The notes under the pieces are model-generated. The model saw nothing but the letters and a program-made list of their open reading frames with translations. It was not told the DNA's origin and did no database searches. Source: Mycobacterium heckeshornense (lineage in GTDB: Bacteria; Actinomycetota; Actinomycetes; Mycobacteriales; Mycobacteriaceae). From it: 64,000 nt of DNA. The stretch lies in assembly GCF_016592155.1 (NCBI RefSeq), contig NZ_AP024237.1, forward strand, positions 930,001-994,000, in the 5' to 3' direction. Every line of letters begins with the position of its first letter. Position 1 is the stretch's first letter. Both the position numbers and the translations under genes were made by a program. Positions 44,091-54,513 of the stretch are shown here, piece by piece.

Positions 44091-44627
44091 GTGAGCCGAC
44101 CCCGCTCCGATACCCGCGAGCGCATCCAAGATGTGGCCCGCGAGCTGTTCCTGCAGCAGGGTGTGCAACGGACCAGCCTGCAGGACATCGCCGACAAATT
44201 GGGGATTACCAAACCCGCGCTGTACTACCACTTCGCCTCGCGCGACGAGCTGATCCGCAGCATCGTGCAACCCCTGATCGACGACGGCGAACAGTTCATC
44301 GCCGAAAAGGAAAGCCAGGGCAGCGTCGAGGTGCGCGAGCTGCTCGAAGGCTATTTCGATTTCCACCACCGGCATCGGCGCGATCTCGTGGTGGTGCTGG
44401 CGGAATTCGCCATACTCGAGGACCTCGGCCTGGTCGAAAAGGTACTGGCGTGGCGGGAACGGCTCGGCAAGCTGGTGTTCGGGCCGAAACCGACGCTGGC
44501 GCAAGCCACCCGCGCGGTGATCGCGTTCGGCGGCCTGCAGGACTGCTGCCTGCAGTTTCCCGACGCGCCGTTCGAGAAGCTGCGTGCCGCGGCGGTCGAG
44601 GGCGCGCTGGCGGCTCTGGGCCTTTGA
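44091..44627 (+). CDS. TetR-family regulator divergent from FAD monooxygenase
   Basis: 178 aa, GTG start. The HTH is in QRTSLQDIADKLGITKPALY followed by YHFASRDELIRSIVQ. The ligand-binding part is short (about 125 residues). It is expected to bind the inverted repeat at 44028-44074 and repress itself and the monooxygenase-LLM operon. The LLM gene at 44644 follows by 16 bases on the same strand and may be co-transcribed. Confidence 0.9.
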   Translation: MSRPRSDTRERIQDVARELFLQQGVQRTSLQDIADKLGITKPALYYHFASRDELIRSIVQPLIDDGEQFIAEKESQGSVEVRELLEGYFDFHHRHRRDLVVVLAEFAILEDLGLVEKVLAWRERLGKLVFGPKPTLAQATRAVIAFGGLQDCCLQFPDAPFEKLRAAAVEGALAALGL

Positions 44628-44643
44628 CATACAGTCGGCAGCT

Positions 44644-45633
44644 ATGCGCTTTGGACTGTTCATTCCGCAGGGCTGGCGACTGGACCTGGTGGGGATCGAA
44701 CCCGCCCGGCACTGGGCGGTGATGCGCGAGCTGGCCGCCCACGCCGACGCCAGCGCGTGGGATTCACTGTGGGTCTACGACCACTTTCACACGGTGCCGG
44801 TGCCGACCGGCGAAGCCACCCACGAGGCCTGGTCGCTGATGGCGGCCTATGCGGCGACGACGTCGCGGATCAAGCTCGGCCAGATGTGCACCGCGATGAG
44901 CTACCGCAACCCGGTTTATCTGGCCAAGGTCGCGGCCACCGCCGACATCATCTCCGGCGGCCGGATCCAGATGGGCATCGGCGGCGGCTGGTACGAACAC
45001 GAATGGCGCGCTTACGGTTACGGATTTCCGCCTGCTCGGGTACGGCTCGCGCGTCTAGACGAGGGTGTGCAGATCATGCGTGCCGCCTGGCGCGACGGCA
45101 AAGTAACCTTCCGCGGCGAACATTACCAGGCCGACGGCGCGATTGTTGCACCGAAACCATTGCAGGACAATGGTATTCCACTATGGATTGCCGGTGGCGG
45201 GGAGAAGGTGACGTTGCGGATCGCCGCGAAATACGGGCAATACACCAATTTCACGCCGGAGCCGGAGGCGTTCTCCCGCAAATCTGAAGCGCTGGCCCGA
45301 CACTGCCGCGACGTGGGCGCCGACTTCGACGCGATCGTGCGCTCGGTCAACGTGAATGCCGTAGTGGGTACCTCGGAGTCCGAGGTGAACGACCGGCTAC
45401 AACGCATCCGCGAACGAATGATCGGATATGTGACCGAATCGGCCGCCGACGCGATGATCGCCGGCACCAGCGGCCCCGAGTCGGCCGTGGGCACGCCCGA
45501 ACAAGTGATCACACGGCTCGAGCGCCTGCGTGAGCTGGGCTGCCGCTACGTCATCTGCTACTTCCCGGAAGCGGCTTACGACAGGTCCGGCATCGAGTTG
45601 TTCGAGCGCGAAGTGATTCCGGCGCTGGGTTAG
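44644..45633 (+). CDS. LLM-class F420-dependent oxidoreductase
   Basis: 329 aa from the ATG at 44644 (MRFGLFIPQGWRLDLV). It is a TIGR03560-like F420 LLM by its marks: WDSLWVYDHFHTVPVPTGEA, KLGQMCTAMSYRNP, AKVAATADIISGGRIQMGIG, GGWYEHEWRAYGYGFP, and the GTPEQVITRLERLRELGC tail. It is the fourth LLM enzyme in the window. It directly follows TetR, so it may work with the divergent FAD monooxygenase. Confidence 0.9.
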   Translation: MRFGLFIPQGWRLDLVGIEPARHWAVMRELAAHADASAWDSLWVYDHFHTVPVPTGEATHEAWSLMAAYAATTSRIKLGQMCTAMSYRNPVYLAKVAATADIISGGRIQMGIGGGWYEHEWRAYGYGFPPARVRLARLDEGVQIMRAAWRDGKVTFRGEHYQADGAIVAPKPLQDNGIPLWIAGGGEKVTLRIAAKYGQYTNFTPEPEAFSRKSEALARHCRDVGADFDAIVRSVNVNAVVGTSESEVNDRLQRIRERMIGYVTESAADAMIAGTSGPESAVGTPEQVITRLERLRELGCRYVICYFPEAAYDRSGIELFEREVIPALG

Positions 45634-45720
45634 GAGAATGAGATTTCCGTTTTCGCGGAATGCTGTTGTACCTTTTGCTGACGAGCACTATTGTCTTTTC
45701 CGACCGCGGAGGATCGCCCG

Positions 45721-46134
45721 ATGCAGAAGGCGCTGGCGCCGGACATCTCTACCTGGCCCGACGACAACCCACAGCTGATCGGCAGCCGCTGTGCAACCTG
45801 CGGCGCCACCACTTTCCCGGTGCAGCAGCGCTGCCCACGGTGCAGCGGTGGGCAGATGTCCGAGCTGTTGCTGCCGCGTCGCGGAACCCTGGTGGCCTGG
45901 ACCACGCAGGGGTTTCCGCCGGGGCCTCCCTACGCCGGTCCGACGGGTGACGCGTTCAGCCCGTTCGGGGTCGGCCTGGTCCAGCTTGGCGACGTGATCC
46001 GCGTCGAGGGGCGGCTCACCGAAAACGACCCGGCCAAGCTGCGGTTCGGCATGGAGGTCGAGCTGACCATGGTGCCGTTGACCACCGACGACGACGGCAA
46101 CGAGATCATGACATTCGCGTTCCGGCCGGTCTGA
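45721..46134 (+). CDS. DUF35/OB-fold zinc-ribbon acyl-CoA-associated protein
   Basis: 137 aa from the ATG at 45721, with GGAGG nine bases upstream. The rubredoxin-like zinc ribbon is SRCATCGATTFPVQQRCPRC (CxxC-x12-CxxC), followed by an OB-fold (GTLVAWTTQGFPPGP, VGLVQLGDVIRVEGRL). In characterised steroid catabolism such proteins (ChsH2 C-terminal domain) pair with a thiolase-like aldolase (Ltp2). Here the next gene is thiolase-like, 11 bases downstream. The 87-base region before it has no clear operator. Confidence 0.88.
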   Translation: MQKALAPDISTWPDDNPQLIGSRCATCGATTFPVQQRCPRCSGGQMSELLLPRRGTLVAWTTQGFPPGPPYAGPTGDAFSPFGVGLVQLGDVIRVEGRLTENDPAKLRFGMEVELTMVPLTTDDDGNEIMTFAFRPV

Positions 46135-46145
46135 GGAGTTCTGAG

Positions 46146-47291
46146 ATGAACGATGTGGCAATTATCGGTGTGGGCCTGCACCCGTTCGGGCGTTTCGAGG
46201 GTAAGTCCGCGATGGAGATGGGCGCCGACGCGATTCAGGCCGCGCTGGCTGACGCGAGCCTGGACTGGAAGGACATCCAGTTCGGTGTGGGTGGCAGCCA
46301 CGAGGTGTCCAACCCAGACGCGGTCACCAGATTGGTTGGGCTGACGGGAATTCCGTTCACCGACGTATTCAACGCCTGCGCCACCGCGGCAAGTGCCACC
46401 CAGTTGTGCGCCGACACTATCCGGTTGGGCAAATACGACATCGGCATCGCGGTCGGCATGGACAAGCATCCCCGCGGCGCGTTTACCGACGACCCCGCCA
46501 AGCTGGCCCTGCCGGCTTGGTACGCCGAGAACGGCCAGTTCGTCACCACCAAGTTCTTCGGGATGAAGGCCAACCGCTACCTCCACGAGCACGGTATCTC
46601 GGCTGAGACCTTGGCCAAGGTGGCCGCTAAGAACTATCGCAACGGGGCGTTGAACCCCAATGCTTTTCGGCGCAAGCCGCTGTCCGAGGAGCAGATTCTC
46701 GGCTCAGCCGTGCTGAATTATCCGTTGACCCAATACATGTTCTGCGCCCCCGACGAGGGAGCGGCGGCAGTGATCATGTGCCGTGCTGACATCGCCCACC
46801 GTTATACGTCGAAACCGGTGTATTTGCGGGCCGCTGAGATCCGCACCCGCCGTTACGGGGCCTACGAGGTGCACGCCACCTTCGCGCCGATCGAAGAAGA
46901 TGTGTCGCCGACCGTCTATGCGTCGCGGGCCGCGTTCGAGGCGGCCGGTGTAGGCCCCGAGGACGTCGACGTCATCCAGTTGCAGGACACCGACGCCGGT
47001 GCCGAGGTGATCCACATGGCCGAGGCGGGATTCTGCGCCGACGGCGATCAGGAGAAGCTACTGGCCGACGCCGCCACCGAAATCAGTGGCTCGATGCCGA
47101 TCAACACCGACGGCGGGCTGATCGCCAACGGCGAGCCGATCGGCGCGTCGGGGCTGCGGCAGGTTCACGAGTTGGTGCGTCAGCTGCGGGGTGAGGCAGG
47201 TGATCGTCAAGTGGGCGGCACCCCGCGGGTTGGCTTCGCGCAGGTGTACGGCGCGCCGGGTACCGCCGCCGCGACGATCCTGACCACCTAG
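46146..47291 (+). CDS. Thiolase-like lipid-transfer protein, possibly an Ltp2-type aldolase
   Basis: 381 aa. The thiolase fold starts NDVAIIGVGLHPFGRFEG. The nucleophile region reads FNACATAASATQLC, keeping the Cys. The usual GHPxGATG His motif is NGEPIGASGLRQVHEL (Glu for His), and the C-terminal CxG motif is GFAQVYGAPG with Tyr for Cys. Two of three thiolase catalytic groups are therefore changed, as in Ltp2-type retro-aldolases that cleave steroid side-chain hydroxyacyl-CoA, where Tyr residues act. With the DUF35 partner at 45721 the pair resembles Ltp2-ChsH2. Substrate not known; non-catalytic SCP-x-like roles remain possible. Confidence 0.88.
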   Translation: MNDVAIIGVGLHPFGRFEGKSAMEMGADAIQAALADASLDWKDIQFGVGGSHEVSNPDAVTRLVGLTGIPFTDVFNACATAASATQLCADTIRLGKYDIGIAVGMDKHPRGAFTDDPAKLALPAWYAENGQFVTTKFFGMKANRYLHEHGISAETLAKVAAKNYRNGALNPNAFRRKPLSEEQILGSAVLNYPLTQYMFCAPDEGAAAVIMCRADIAHRYTSKPVYLRAAEIRTRRYGAYEVHATFAPIEEDVSPTVYASRAAFEAAGVGPEDVDVIQLQDTDAGAEVIHMAEAGFCADGDQEKLLADAATEISGSMPINTDGGLIANGEPIGASGLRQVHELVRQLRGEAGDRQVGGTPRVGFAQVYGAPGTAAATILTT

Positions 47292-47300
47292 GCGCTCGCG

Positions 47301-48953
47301 CTAGATTGCCGGGCCCAGCAGGTCGTCGGCGTCGCGGATGACATAGCCGTAGCCCTGCTCGGCCAGAAACCGCTGCCGGTGGGCGGCGTACTCGGCGTCC
47401 TGGCTGTCGCGGGCCACCACCGAGTAGAACACGGCACCGCCGCCGTCTGCCTTGGGCCGCAGCAACCGGCCCAGGCGCTGGGCCTCCTCCTGCCGCGACC
47501 CGAAAGTCCCCGAAACCTGCACGGCCACAGCGGCTTCCGGCAGGTCGATGGCAAAATTGGCCACCTTCGACACCACCAGGGTGCTTACCTCGCCACGGCG
47601 AAACGCGTCGAAGAGCGCCTCACGCTCGGCGGTTTTGGTCGCCCCCTGGATCACCGGAGCGTCCAGCAGCGCACCGAGTTCTTCGAGCTGGTCGAGATAG
47701 GCGCCGATCACCAGGGTCGGCTCTCCGGGGTGTCGGCTCAGGATCGATTTGACCACTGCGATTTTCGAGTGCGCGGTCGAGCAGACCCGGTACCGCTCCT
47801 CGGGTTCGGCGGTGGCATACATCATCCGCTCGTTGTCGGTGAGCGTCACCCGCACCTCGACACATTCGGCGGGCGCGATCCAGCCCTGCGCCTCGATGTC
47901 CTTCCACGGCGCGTCATAGCGCTTGGGCCCGATCAGGCTGAAGACGTCGCCCTCGCGGCCGTCTTCGCGGATCAGCGTCGCGGTCAATCCCAACCGGCGC
48001 CGCGACTGCAGATCGGCGGTCAACCGGAACACGGGGGCCGGAAGCAGATGCACCTCGTCATAGATAATCAGTCCCCAATCGCGGCTGTCGAACAGTTCCA
48101 GGTGCCGATACTCGCCCTTCTTGCTGCGACGGGTCATCATTTGATAAGTGGAGATGGTGACGGGGCGAATCTCCTTGCGCTCGCCTGAGTATTCGCCGAT
48201 CTCGTCAGCCGTGAGCGACGTGCGCGCGACCAGCTCACGTTTCCACTGCCGCGCGGCGACGGTGTTGGTAACCAAAATCAACGTCGTCGCACTGGCTTTG
48301 GCCATGGCCGCGGCGCCGACCAACGTCTTGCCCGCCCCGCAGGGCAACACCACCACCCCGGAGCCCCCGGACCAGAACGACTCGGCCGCCATCCGCTGGT
48401 AGTCACGCAGATGCCAGCCGTCTTGCCGCAGGCTGATCGGATGGGCCTCGCCGTTGACATACCCAGCGAGATCTTCTGCGGGCCAGCCGATTTTGAGCAG
48501 CATCTGCTTGACCCGGCCACGCTCGCTGGGATGCACGACGACGGTGTCCTCGTCGATGCGGGCGCCGAGCATCGGGGTGATCTTCTTGTTGCGCAGCACT
48601 TCTTCCAGCACTGCGCGATCCAGACTTACCAGAGTCAGGCCATGTGCTGGATGCTTGACCAACTGCAGCCGACCGTAGCGGGCCATGGTGTCGACGATGT
48701 CGACCAGTAGCGCCTGGGGCACCGCGTAGCGGGAGTAGGTCACCAGCGCGTCGACGACCTGTTCGGCGTCGTGCCCGGCGGCGCGGGCGTTCCACAGCGC
48801 CAGCGGGGTGATGCGGTAGGTGTGCACGTGCTCGGGAGCGCGTTCCAATTCAGCGAACGGCGCAATCGCCGCCCGCGCATCGCCGGCCAACTCGTGATCG
48901 ACCTCGAGCAGCACCGTCTTGTCGGACTGCACGATCAGCGGCCCGTCGGTCAT
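47301..48953 (-). CDS. ercc3: XPB/ERCC3-type DNA helicase
   Basis: 550 aa from the ATG at 48953; the GTG codon just before it is also possible. SF2 motifs: Walker A in VLPCGAGKTLVGAAAMAKA, DEVH box in IIYDEVHLLPAPV, LTATLIREDGREGD, and the C-terminal helicase part LVVSKVANFAIDLPEA and RQEEAQRLGRLLRPK. It is a 3-prime to 5-prime helicase like Rv0861c, thought to act in nucleotide excision repair. The neighbour upstream encodes the Rv0862c-like partner. It is convergent with the thiolase-like gene, nine bases apart. Confidence 0.93.
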   Translation of the reverse strand: MTDGPLIVQSDKTVLLEVDHELAGDARAAIAPFAELERAPEHVHTYRITPLALWNARAAGHDAEQVVDALVTYSRYAVPQALLVDIVDTMARYGRLQLVKHPAHGLTLVSLDRAVLEEVLRNKKITPMLGARIDEDTVVVHPSERGRVKQMLLKIGWPAEDLAGYVNGEAHPISLRQDGWHLRDYQRMAAESFWSGGSGVVVLPCGAGKTLVGAAAMAKASATTLILVTNTVAARQWKRELVARTSLTADEIGEYSGERKEIRPVTISTYQMMTRRSKKGEYRHLELFDSRDWGLIIYDEVHLLPAPVFRLTADLQSRRRLGLTATLIREDGREGDVFSLIGPKRYDAPWKDIEAQGWIAPAECVEVRVTLTDNERMMYATAEPEERYRVCSTAHSKIAVVKSILSRHPGEPTLVIGAYLDQLEELGALLDAPVIQGATKTAEREALFDAFRRGEVSTLVVSKVANFAIDLPEAAVAVQVSGTFGSRQEEAQRLGRLLRPKADGGGAVFYSVVARDSQDAEYAAHRQRFLAEQGYGYVIRDADDLLGPAI

Positions 48954-49042
48954 CACTGCCGCTCCTCATCGCTGCGCTCTGCACGGGTGTCGGCGCGGGT
49001 CATATCGCCGATTATCCGGGCGCCGCCGACATCCTCGCGCCG

Positions 49043-51316
49043 CTAGCCATCGCGTTCTGGCTCGTCGTCAGCGCGCGCCACGGACATGATGCGATGGACG
49101 GCGAAGTCGCGCAGCCGTCCAGACGCGGAATCGAAGGCCACCAGCTGGCCGCCGCGCACGGTGATCGGTGACACTATGCGCTGGGTGGCTACGCCTGCGG
49201 GGTCGACGTAGCCGATCACTACCGTGGCGGCATCGCGGACCGCCTGCTGCAACAGCGCCATGACCGTCGCGGGATGAACGCGCATGCCGGCAAACGGTGC
49301 GGCGGTGACTTTGCGCAAGACCGAGACGACGGCGCTCAGGCTGTCGCGCGTGGGCCGGGGGATCGGGCGTAGCGTGCGACGATGCTGAGGGGTGGGCACG
49401 CGCGCACCGCGGGCACGGATGTCGACGATGGTGCCCGAGGAATCCTCGGCGGCCGGGGCGAAGCCGGCGGCACGCAGTACCGCCAGCACCTCGGAGATCG
49501 GCGCCTGCGAGACGGCCACGGTCGGTGCCAACAGCCGCAGCTGTAGCTGTCCGGCGGCGGGCGTGGCCACCGCCTGGGCCAACAGCGCGGGGTCCTCGCA
49601 GCGTACAAACGACGCCGCCATGCCGACCCGAAGCTGTCCGTGACGACGAGCGACATCATCGATGAGGTAGGTAAGACCTTGCGGTACAGGTGTTTTCGAA
49701 TGTTTGTCAAACAGCGCGTGCAGCGAGTCGGCGGACTTACCGAGGTCCAGGGCATGCCGGATCGACTCTTCGCTTACGCGGTAGACCATCGCCGTGCCGG
49801 CCGACTCGACGGTGGCGACGGCGGCCAGTTCCTCGGCTAAAGACCGCTCCAGCGGGCCGGGCACCACGACGGTCAGGTCAGCCTGCACCAAAAAGTGGTT
49901 GATCGGTTCGGGAAGCGCCCGCCGCATCGCGGCGACCACGGCGTCGTCACCGGTCTTTGCGTCCAGCAGTGCGCGGCCGGGCGTGCTGATCGCTCCGCGG
50001 CCGACCAGGCCCAGAAAGTGGGCTTCGTCAAGTAGGTTTGCCACCGGGCCGGGCTGCAGCCGCTTTGCCCATCGGGGGCGCCGCCACACCAGTGTTGCCG
50101 ACGCGGAGGTCTGGTCGACACCGGCGCCGGGCGGCAGTTCGGCCAGCAGGCCCAACAGCAGCCGGCGATCCAGCGGAGCCGCCGTCGAGTACACCGAATC
50201 TGACAGCGCACCATAGGGTTTCGCGTCGGGGCCGCGGGTGCCGATCAGCGCGGGACGGGTGGGCAGGTCCAGCCAGGTGCTGGCCAGCAAATGCCACCGC
50301 TCGGCGGCCGCGGCTTCAGCAAACCGGTCGGCGGCCACGGTGGGCGCCCAGTAGGGGCCGTCACCGCCTTCCTGCGGTGGGCTGGGCATGCCGCTGGCAA
50401 TCAGCCCGGCGGCCGCCGCGAGCTCCAGGATCAGGCCCAGCCGCGCCTCGTCGATGCCGGTCACCTTCGCTAGCCGCTTGAGGTCGCGGACCCCCAGCCC
50501 GCCGCTGCGCAGCTCGGCAACCGGTGCGGCGGACAGCGTTTCGAGCAGCACGTCGAGCTCACGCAACAGGTCGATGACGGCGCCGGCCGCCGCGGCATCG
50601 GCGTCGGCCTGGGTGGTGGTCGTGACGACCGGGTCGGGCGCGGTCAGCTGCGTCGGGCCCGGGTCCTCGCCGCGCAGCACGTGACCAACCTGGCGCGGCA
50701 AGATCACCGTCTCGGCGTCGATGCGCCGCAGCAGCCCCCTGGCCAGCAGCCGCGGCACCGGGCGATCCGGGGCAGCTCCGGGAGCCGCGTCGCGGGTGCG
50801 GCCCATCGGGGAGCCTGCCAGCAGCTTGTCCAGCACCGCGAGCTCGTCGTCGTCGAGTTCGTCGATCAGCTCAACAATCTGCTCCCTGGTGCGGGTTTCG
50901 TCCTCCAGGGTCACCTGGCCGGGGTGCCAAGGCAGCCCGGCGCCGGCGTCGGCGGCCACCCGGACCTGGGTGTCGCCCCACACCAGGGCGCGCTCTTTGA
51001 GGTCATCGAGCGCGGCAAGCACATCGGCCTCGGGCGCTCGCGCACCGATCAGTGCCAGCAGCTTGGCCACCGGCACCGGGGCGGTGTCGGCGTGCAGCAC
51101 CAGCAGCGCGTCGATCAGCGCCAGCCGTAAGAAGTCGAGCTCGTCGGTAGCGGCCCTGATGGACTGTCGCGCCTGGGCCCGAGCGGCCAGGGCGGCGATG
51201 CTGCCGGGCGGCGGCTGGGCAAGGTCGGGGCGGCACTCCAGCAGACGGATCAGCCGCTCGTCGGGCCAGCCGGCCAGCCAGGACCCCAGCGGGATATCCG
51301 GGGTGTGTCGGGTCAT
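49043..51316 (-). CDS. Helicase-associated conserved protein (Rv0862c-like)
   Basis: 757 aa from the ATG at 51316 (frame open to 51346). There is no Walker motif. The C-terminal part (LSAVVSVLRKVTAAPFAGMR, then TVMALLQQAVRDAATVVIGY, then ISPITVRGGQLVAFDSASGR) is a WYL-like/Helicase_C_3 region that often accompanies XPB helicases in actinobacteria. The N-terminus is helical (LGSWLAGWPDERLIRLLECR). It lies 89 bases upstream of the XPB gene on the same strand. A role as regulator or partner of the helicase in repair is inference. Confidence 0.85.
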   Translation of the reverse strand: MTRHTPDIPLGSWLAGWPDERLIRLLECRPDLAQPPPGSIAALAARAQARQSIRAATDELDFLRLALIDALLVLHADTAPVPVAKLLALIGARAPEADVLAALDDLKERALVWGDTQVRVAADAGAGLPWHPGQVTLEDETRTREQIVELIDELDDDELAVLDKLLAGSPMGRTRDAAPGAAPDRPVPRLLARGLLRRIDAETVILPRQVGHVLRGEDPGPTQLTAPDPVVTTTTQADADAAAAGAVIDLLRELDVLLETLSAAPVAELRSGGLGVRDLKRLAKVTGIDEARLGLILELAAAAGLIASGMPSPPQEGGDGPYWAPTVAADRFAEAAAAERWHLLASTWLDLPTRPALIGTRGPDAKPYGALSDSVYSTAAPLDRRLLLGLLAELPPGAGVDQTSASATLVWRRPRWAKRLQPGPVANLLDEAHFLGLVGRGAISTPGRALLDAKTGDDAVVAAMRRALPEPINHFLVQADLTVVVPGPLERSLAEELAAVATVESAGTAMVYRVSEESIRHALDLGKSADSLHALFDKHSKTPVPQGLTYLIDDVARRHGQLRVGMAASFVRCEDPALLAQAVATPAAGQLQLRLLAPTVAVSQAPISEVLAVLRAAGFAPAAEDSSGTIVDIRARGARVPTPQHRRTLRPIPRPTRDSLSAVVSVLRKVTAAPFAGMRVHPATVMALLQQAVRDAATVVIGYVDPAGVATQRIVSPITVRGGQLVAFDSASGRLRDFAVHRIMSVARADDEPERDG

Positions 51317-51447
51317 TGCTGACCAGGGTAAAGCAGTGACCGTCACGGCGACGACGGCGAGTAATTGCAGCTTAGGAGCCCGAGGTCGAGCAATTGGCCA
51401 CGGCGGCCCGGGCCGCTTGTCACCATCAGACCTGTCAGAATGGATGC

Positions 51448-51648
51448 GTGGCTGACATCGCTGAGAACAAGGGGCGCAAGGCTCGCTACGTCGACAACGG
51501 CTGGCCGACGACCAATCCGGACGACCATGCGGTCAGCGAATTGCGCACCGACCGCACGGGCGCGTTGTCCCCGTTCGGGGACGTGCAATTCCCGCTGCCT
51601 CCGGACGACCTGCCCTACGTCCACCCGGTCACCGTCGTTAACCGATAG
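51448..51648 (+). CDS. Small conserved hypothetical protein (Rv0863-like)
   Basis: 66 aa from the GTG at 51448; upstream extension to 51394 is possible. It begins [20 protein letters not shown] and continues [18 protein letters not shown], then [20 protein letters not shown]. It has no signal peptide or known motif. It stands just upstream of moaC2 (three bases apart) and divergent from the helicase partner gene, as Rv0863 does in M. tuberculosis. Function unknown. Confidence 0.72.
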   Translation: MADIAENKGRKARYVDNGWPTTNPDDHAVSELRTDRTGALSPFGDVQFPLPPDDLPYVHPVTVVNR

Positions 51649-51651
51649 CTG

Positions 51652-52155
51652 GTGACGGCGGGGTCCGAGATGGCAGCAGCGTCGGGCACAGGCCCGCTTT
51701 CGCACGTCGACGACCGTGGCGCGGCGCGCATGGTCGACGTCACCGAAAAGGGTGCCACGAAGCGCACCGCGGTGGCCGCGGGAGCGTTGCGGACCTCGGC
51801 CGACGTGGTGGCGCTCATCTCCTCGGGCGGGCTGCCCAAGGGTGACGCGTTGGCGACCGCGCGGGTGGCGGGCATTCTGGCCGCCAAGCGCACCAGTGAA
51901 CTGATTCCGTTGTGTCATCAGCTTGCGCTGACCGGTGTCGATGTCGATTTCAGCGTGGGGACATCCGACATCGAAATCACCGCGACGGTGCGCAGCACCG
52001 ACCGCACCGGAGTGGAGATGGAGGCGCTGACCGCCGTCAGCGTCGCTGCGCTCACGCTCTACGACATGATCAAAGCGGTGGATCCGGCCGCGCGCATCGA
52101 TGATGTCCGTGTGCTTCGCAAGGACGGCGGCCGCAGCGGTACTTGGGTGCGTTGA
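51652..52155 (+). CDS. moaC2: MoaC, cyclic pyranopterin monophosphate synthase
   Basis: 167 aa, GTG start. MoaC motifs: [18 protein letters not shown], the [17 protein letters not shown] helix, [39 protein letters not shown] and [14 protein letters not shown]. It converts 3,8-cyclo-GTP to cPMP in molybdenum-cofactor synthesis, with MoaA. Its stop overlaps the mog start by one base. MoaA2 and MoaD2 are encoded on the other strand at 54533-55889. Confidence 0.94.
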   Translation: MTAGSEMAAASGTGPLSHVDDRGAARMVDVTEKGATKRTAVAAGALRTSADVVALISSGGLPKGDALATARVAGILAAKRTSELIPLCHQLALTGVDVDFSVGTSDIEITATVRSTDRTGVEMEALTAVSVAALTLYDMIKAVDPAARIDDVRVLRKDGGRSGTWVR

Positions 52156-52637
52156 TGGGGGAGCGGTCCGCGCGAGTCATTATCGCGTCCACCCGGGCAT
52201 CCGCCGGCGTGTATCACGACCGGTGTGGCCCGATCATCGCTGAATGGCTTGAACGGCGAGGCTTTTCAGATGTGCAGCCGCGAGTGGTTCCCGACGGGGA
52301 TCCGGTTGGGCAGGCGCTGCGCGACGCGGTCGCCGAGGGCGTCGACCTGATCATCACCTCCGGAGGCACCGGGATCTCGCCGAGCGACGACACTCCGGCG
52401 CAGACGGCGGCGGTGCTCGACTACGAGGTGCCCGGACTGGCCGATGCGATCCGGCGCTCGGGGCTACCTCAAGTGCCCACCTCGGTGCTGTCGCGGGGGC
52501 TATGCGGTGTGGCCGGCCGTACCCTGATCGTCAACCTGCCCGGCTCGCCCGGGGGAGTGCGCGATGGTCTCGGGGTGCTCGCCGACGTGCTCGACCACGC
52601 CCTGGACCAACTTGCTGGCAAAGATCATCCGGGCTGA
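52155..52637 (+). CDS. mog: MogA/MoaB-type molybdopterin adenylyltransferase
   Basis: 160 aa from the ATG at 52155 sharing a base with the moaC2 stop. Features: RVIIASTRASAGVYHDRCGP, the LIITSGGTGISPSDDTPAQ MPT-binding loop, and RTLIVNLPGSPGGVRDGL. It adenylates molybdopterin before metal insertion. Length is the same as I recall for Rv0865 (160 aa). Confidence 0.93.
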   Translation: MGERSARVIIASTRASAGVYHDRCGPIIAEWLERRGFSDVQPRVVPDGDPVGQALRDAVAEGVDLIITSGGTGISPSDDTPAQTAAVLDYEVPGLADAIRRSGLPQVPTSVLSRGLCGVAGRTLIVNLPGSPGGVRDGLGVLADVLDHALDQLAGKDHPG

Positions 52638-52703
52638 TCGAGGAGTGGCGCTGATGGCGTGCGCCGACGACGATGATGCCGGTGGAGCCGGGATCGAGGA
52701 GTG

Positions 52704-53129
52704 ATGGCGAAAGTAGTGCGCGCGGCCCTCACTGAAGAGCCGATCGTTTTGGCCGAACACGAGGAATTGGTCAGCCATCAAGCTGCGGGCGCGGTGGTGG
52801 GTTTTGTCGGCATGATCCGTGACCACGACGGCGACCGGCAGGTGCTGCGGCTGGAGTATTCCGCGCATCCGTCGGCCCAGCAGGTGTTATCCGAGGTGCT
52901 AAGTGAGGTCGCCGAGCAGTGCCGCGGGGTGCGCGCGATCGCCGCCAGTCACCGGGTCGGCGTGCTGCACATCGGTGAAGTGGCGTTGGTGGCCGCGGTG
53001 GCCGCCGACCATCGCCGCGCGGCATTCGACACCTGCGCTCACCTCGTCGACGCCATCAAGGCGCGGCTGCCGGTGTGGAAGCACCAGTTTTTCGCCGACG
53101 GCACCGACGAATGGGTCGGTTCAGCCTGA
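52704..53129 (+). CDS. moaE2: Molybdopterin synthase catalytic subunit MoaE
   Basis: 141 aa from the ATG at 52704 (GTG at 52701 directly before). MoaE marks: [70 protein letters not shown], and the catalytic Lys segment [18 protein letters not shown]. With MoaD2 it puts two sulfurs into cPMP. It is convergent with rpfA, three bases between stops. Confidence 0.93.
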   Translation: MAKVVRAALTEEPIVLAEHEELVSHQAAGAVVGFVGMIRDHDGDRQVLRLEYSAHPSAQQVLSEVLSEVAEQCRGVRAIAASHRVGVLHIGEVALVAAVAADHRRAAFDTCAHLVDAIKARLPVWKHQFFADGTDEWVGSA

Positions 53130-53132
53130 GCT

Positions 53133-54290
<1,158 letters not shown>

Positions 54291-54513
54291 CCCACCGGAT
54301 GGAGTTCGGCGCTGTAGGCGGAGCGGGCCCGCCCCCTTGGTATGCCTTGGCAGGCCCGCGCAGAACGGTAGCGGCTCAAAGCGATTCAGTCATTTCTGCG
54401 TCCACACCGGCGTTTCGCCCTACGGCGTCGCGCAAAACGCCAGGAAAGCGCAGCGTTAACGCAGGCCAGCAATGTTGAGATCAGTCCGTAACCGCGCCGT
54501 GATCCATCCGTTA

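Noticed and set aside
45634-45720. GAGAAT-like sequence before the DUF35 gene as a third copy of the 27078/28677 motif
   Set aside because: Only one half-site is present, without an inverted partner at comparable spacing.
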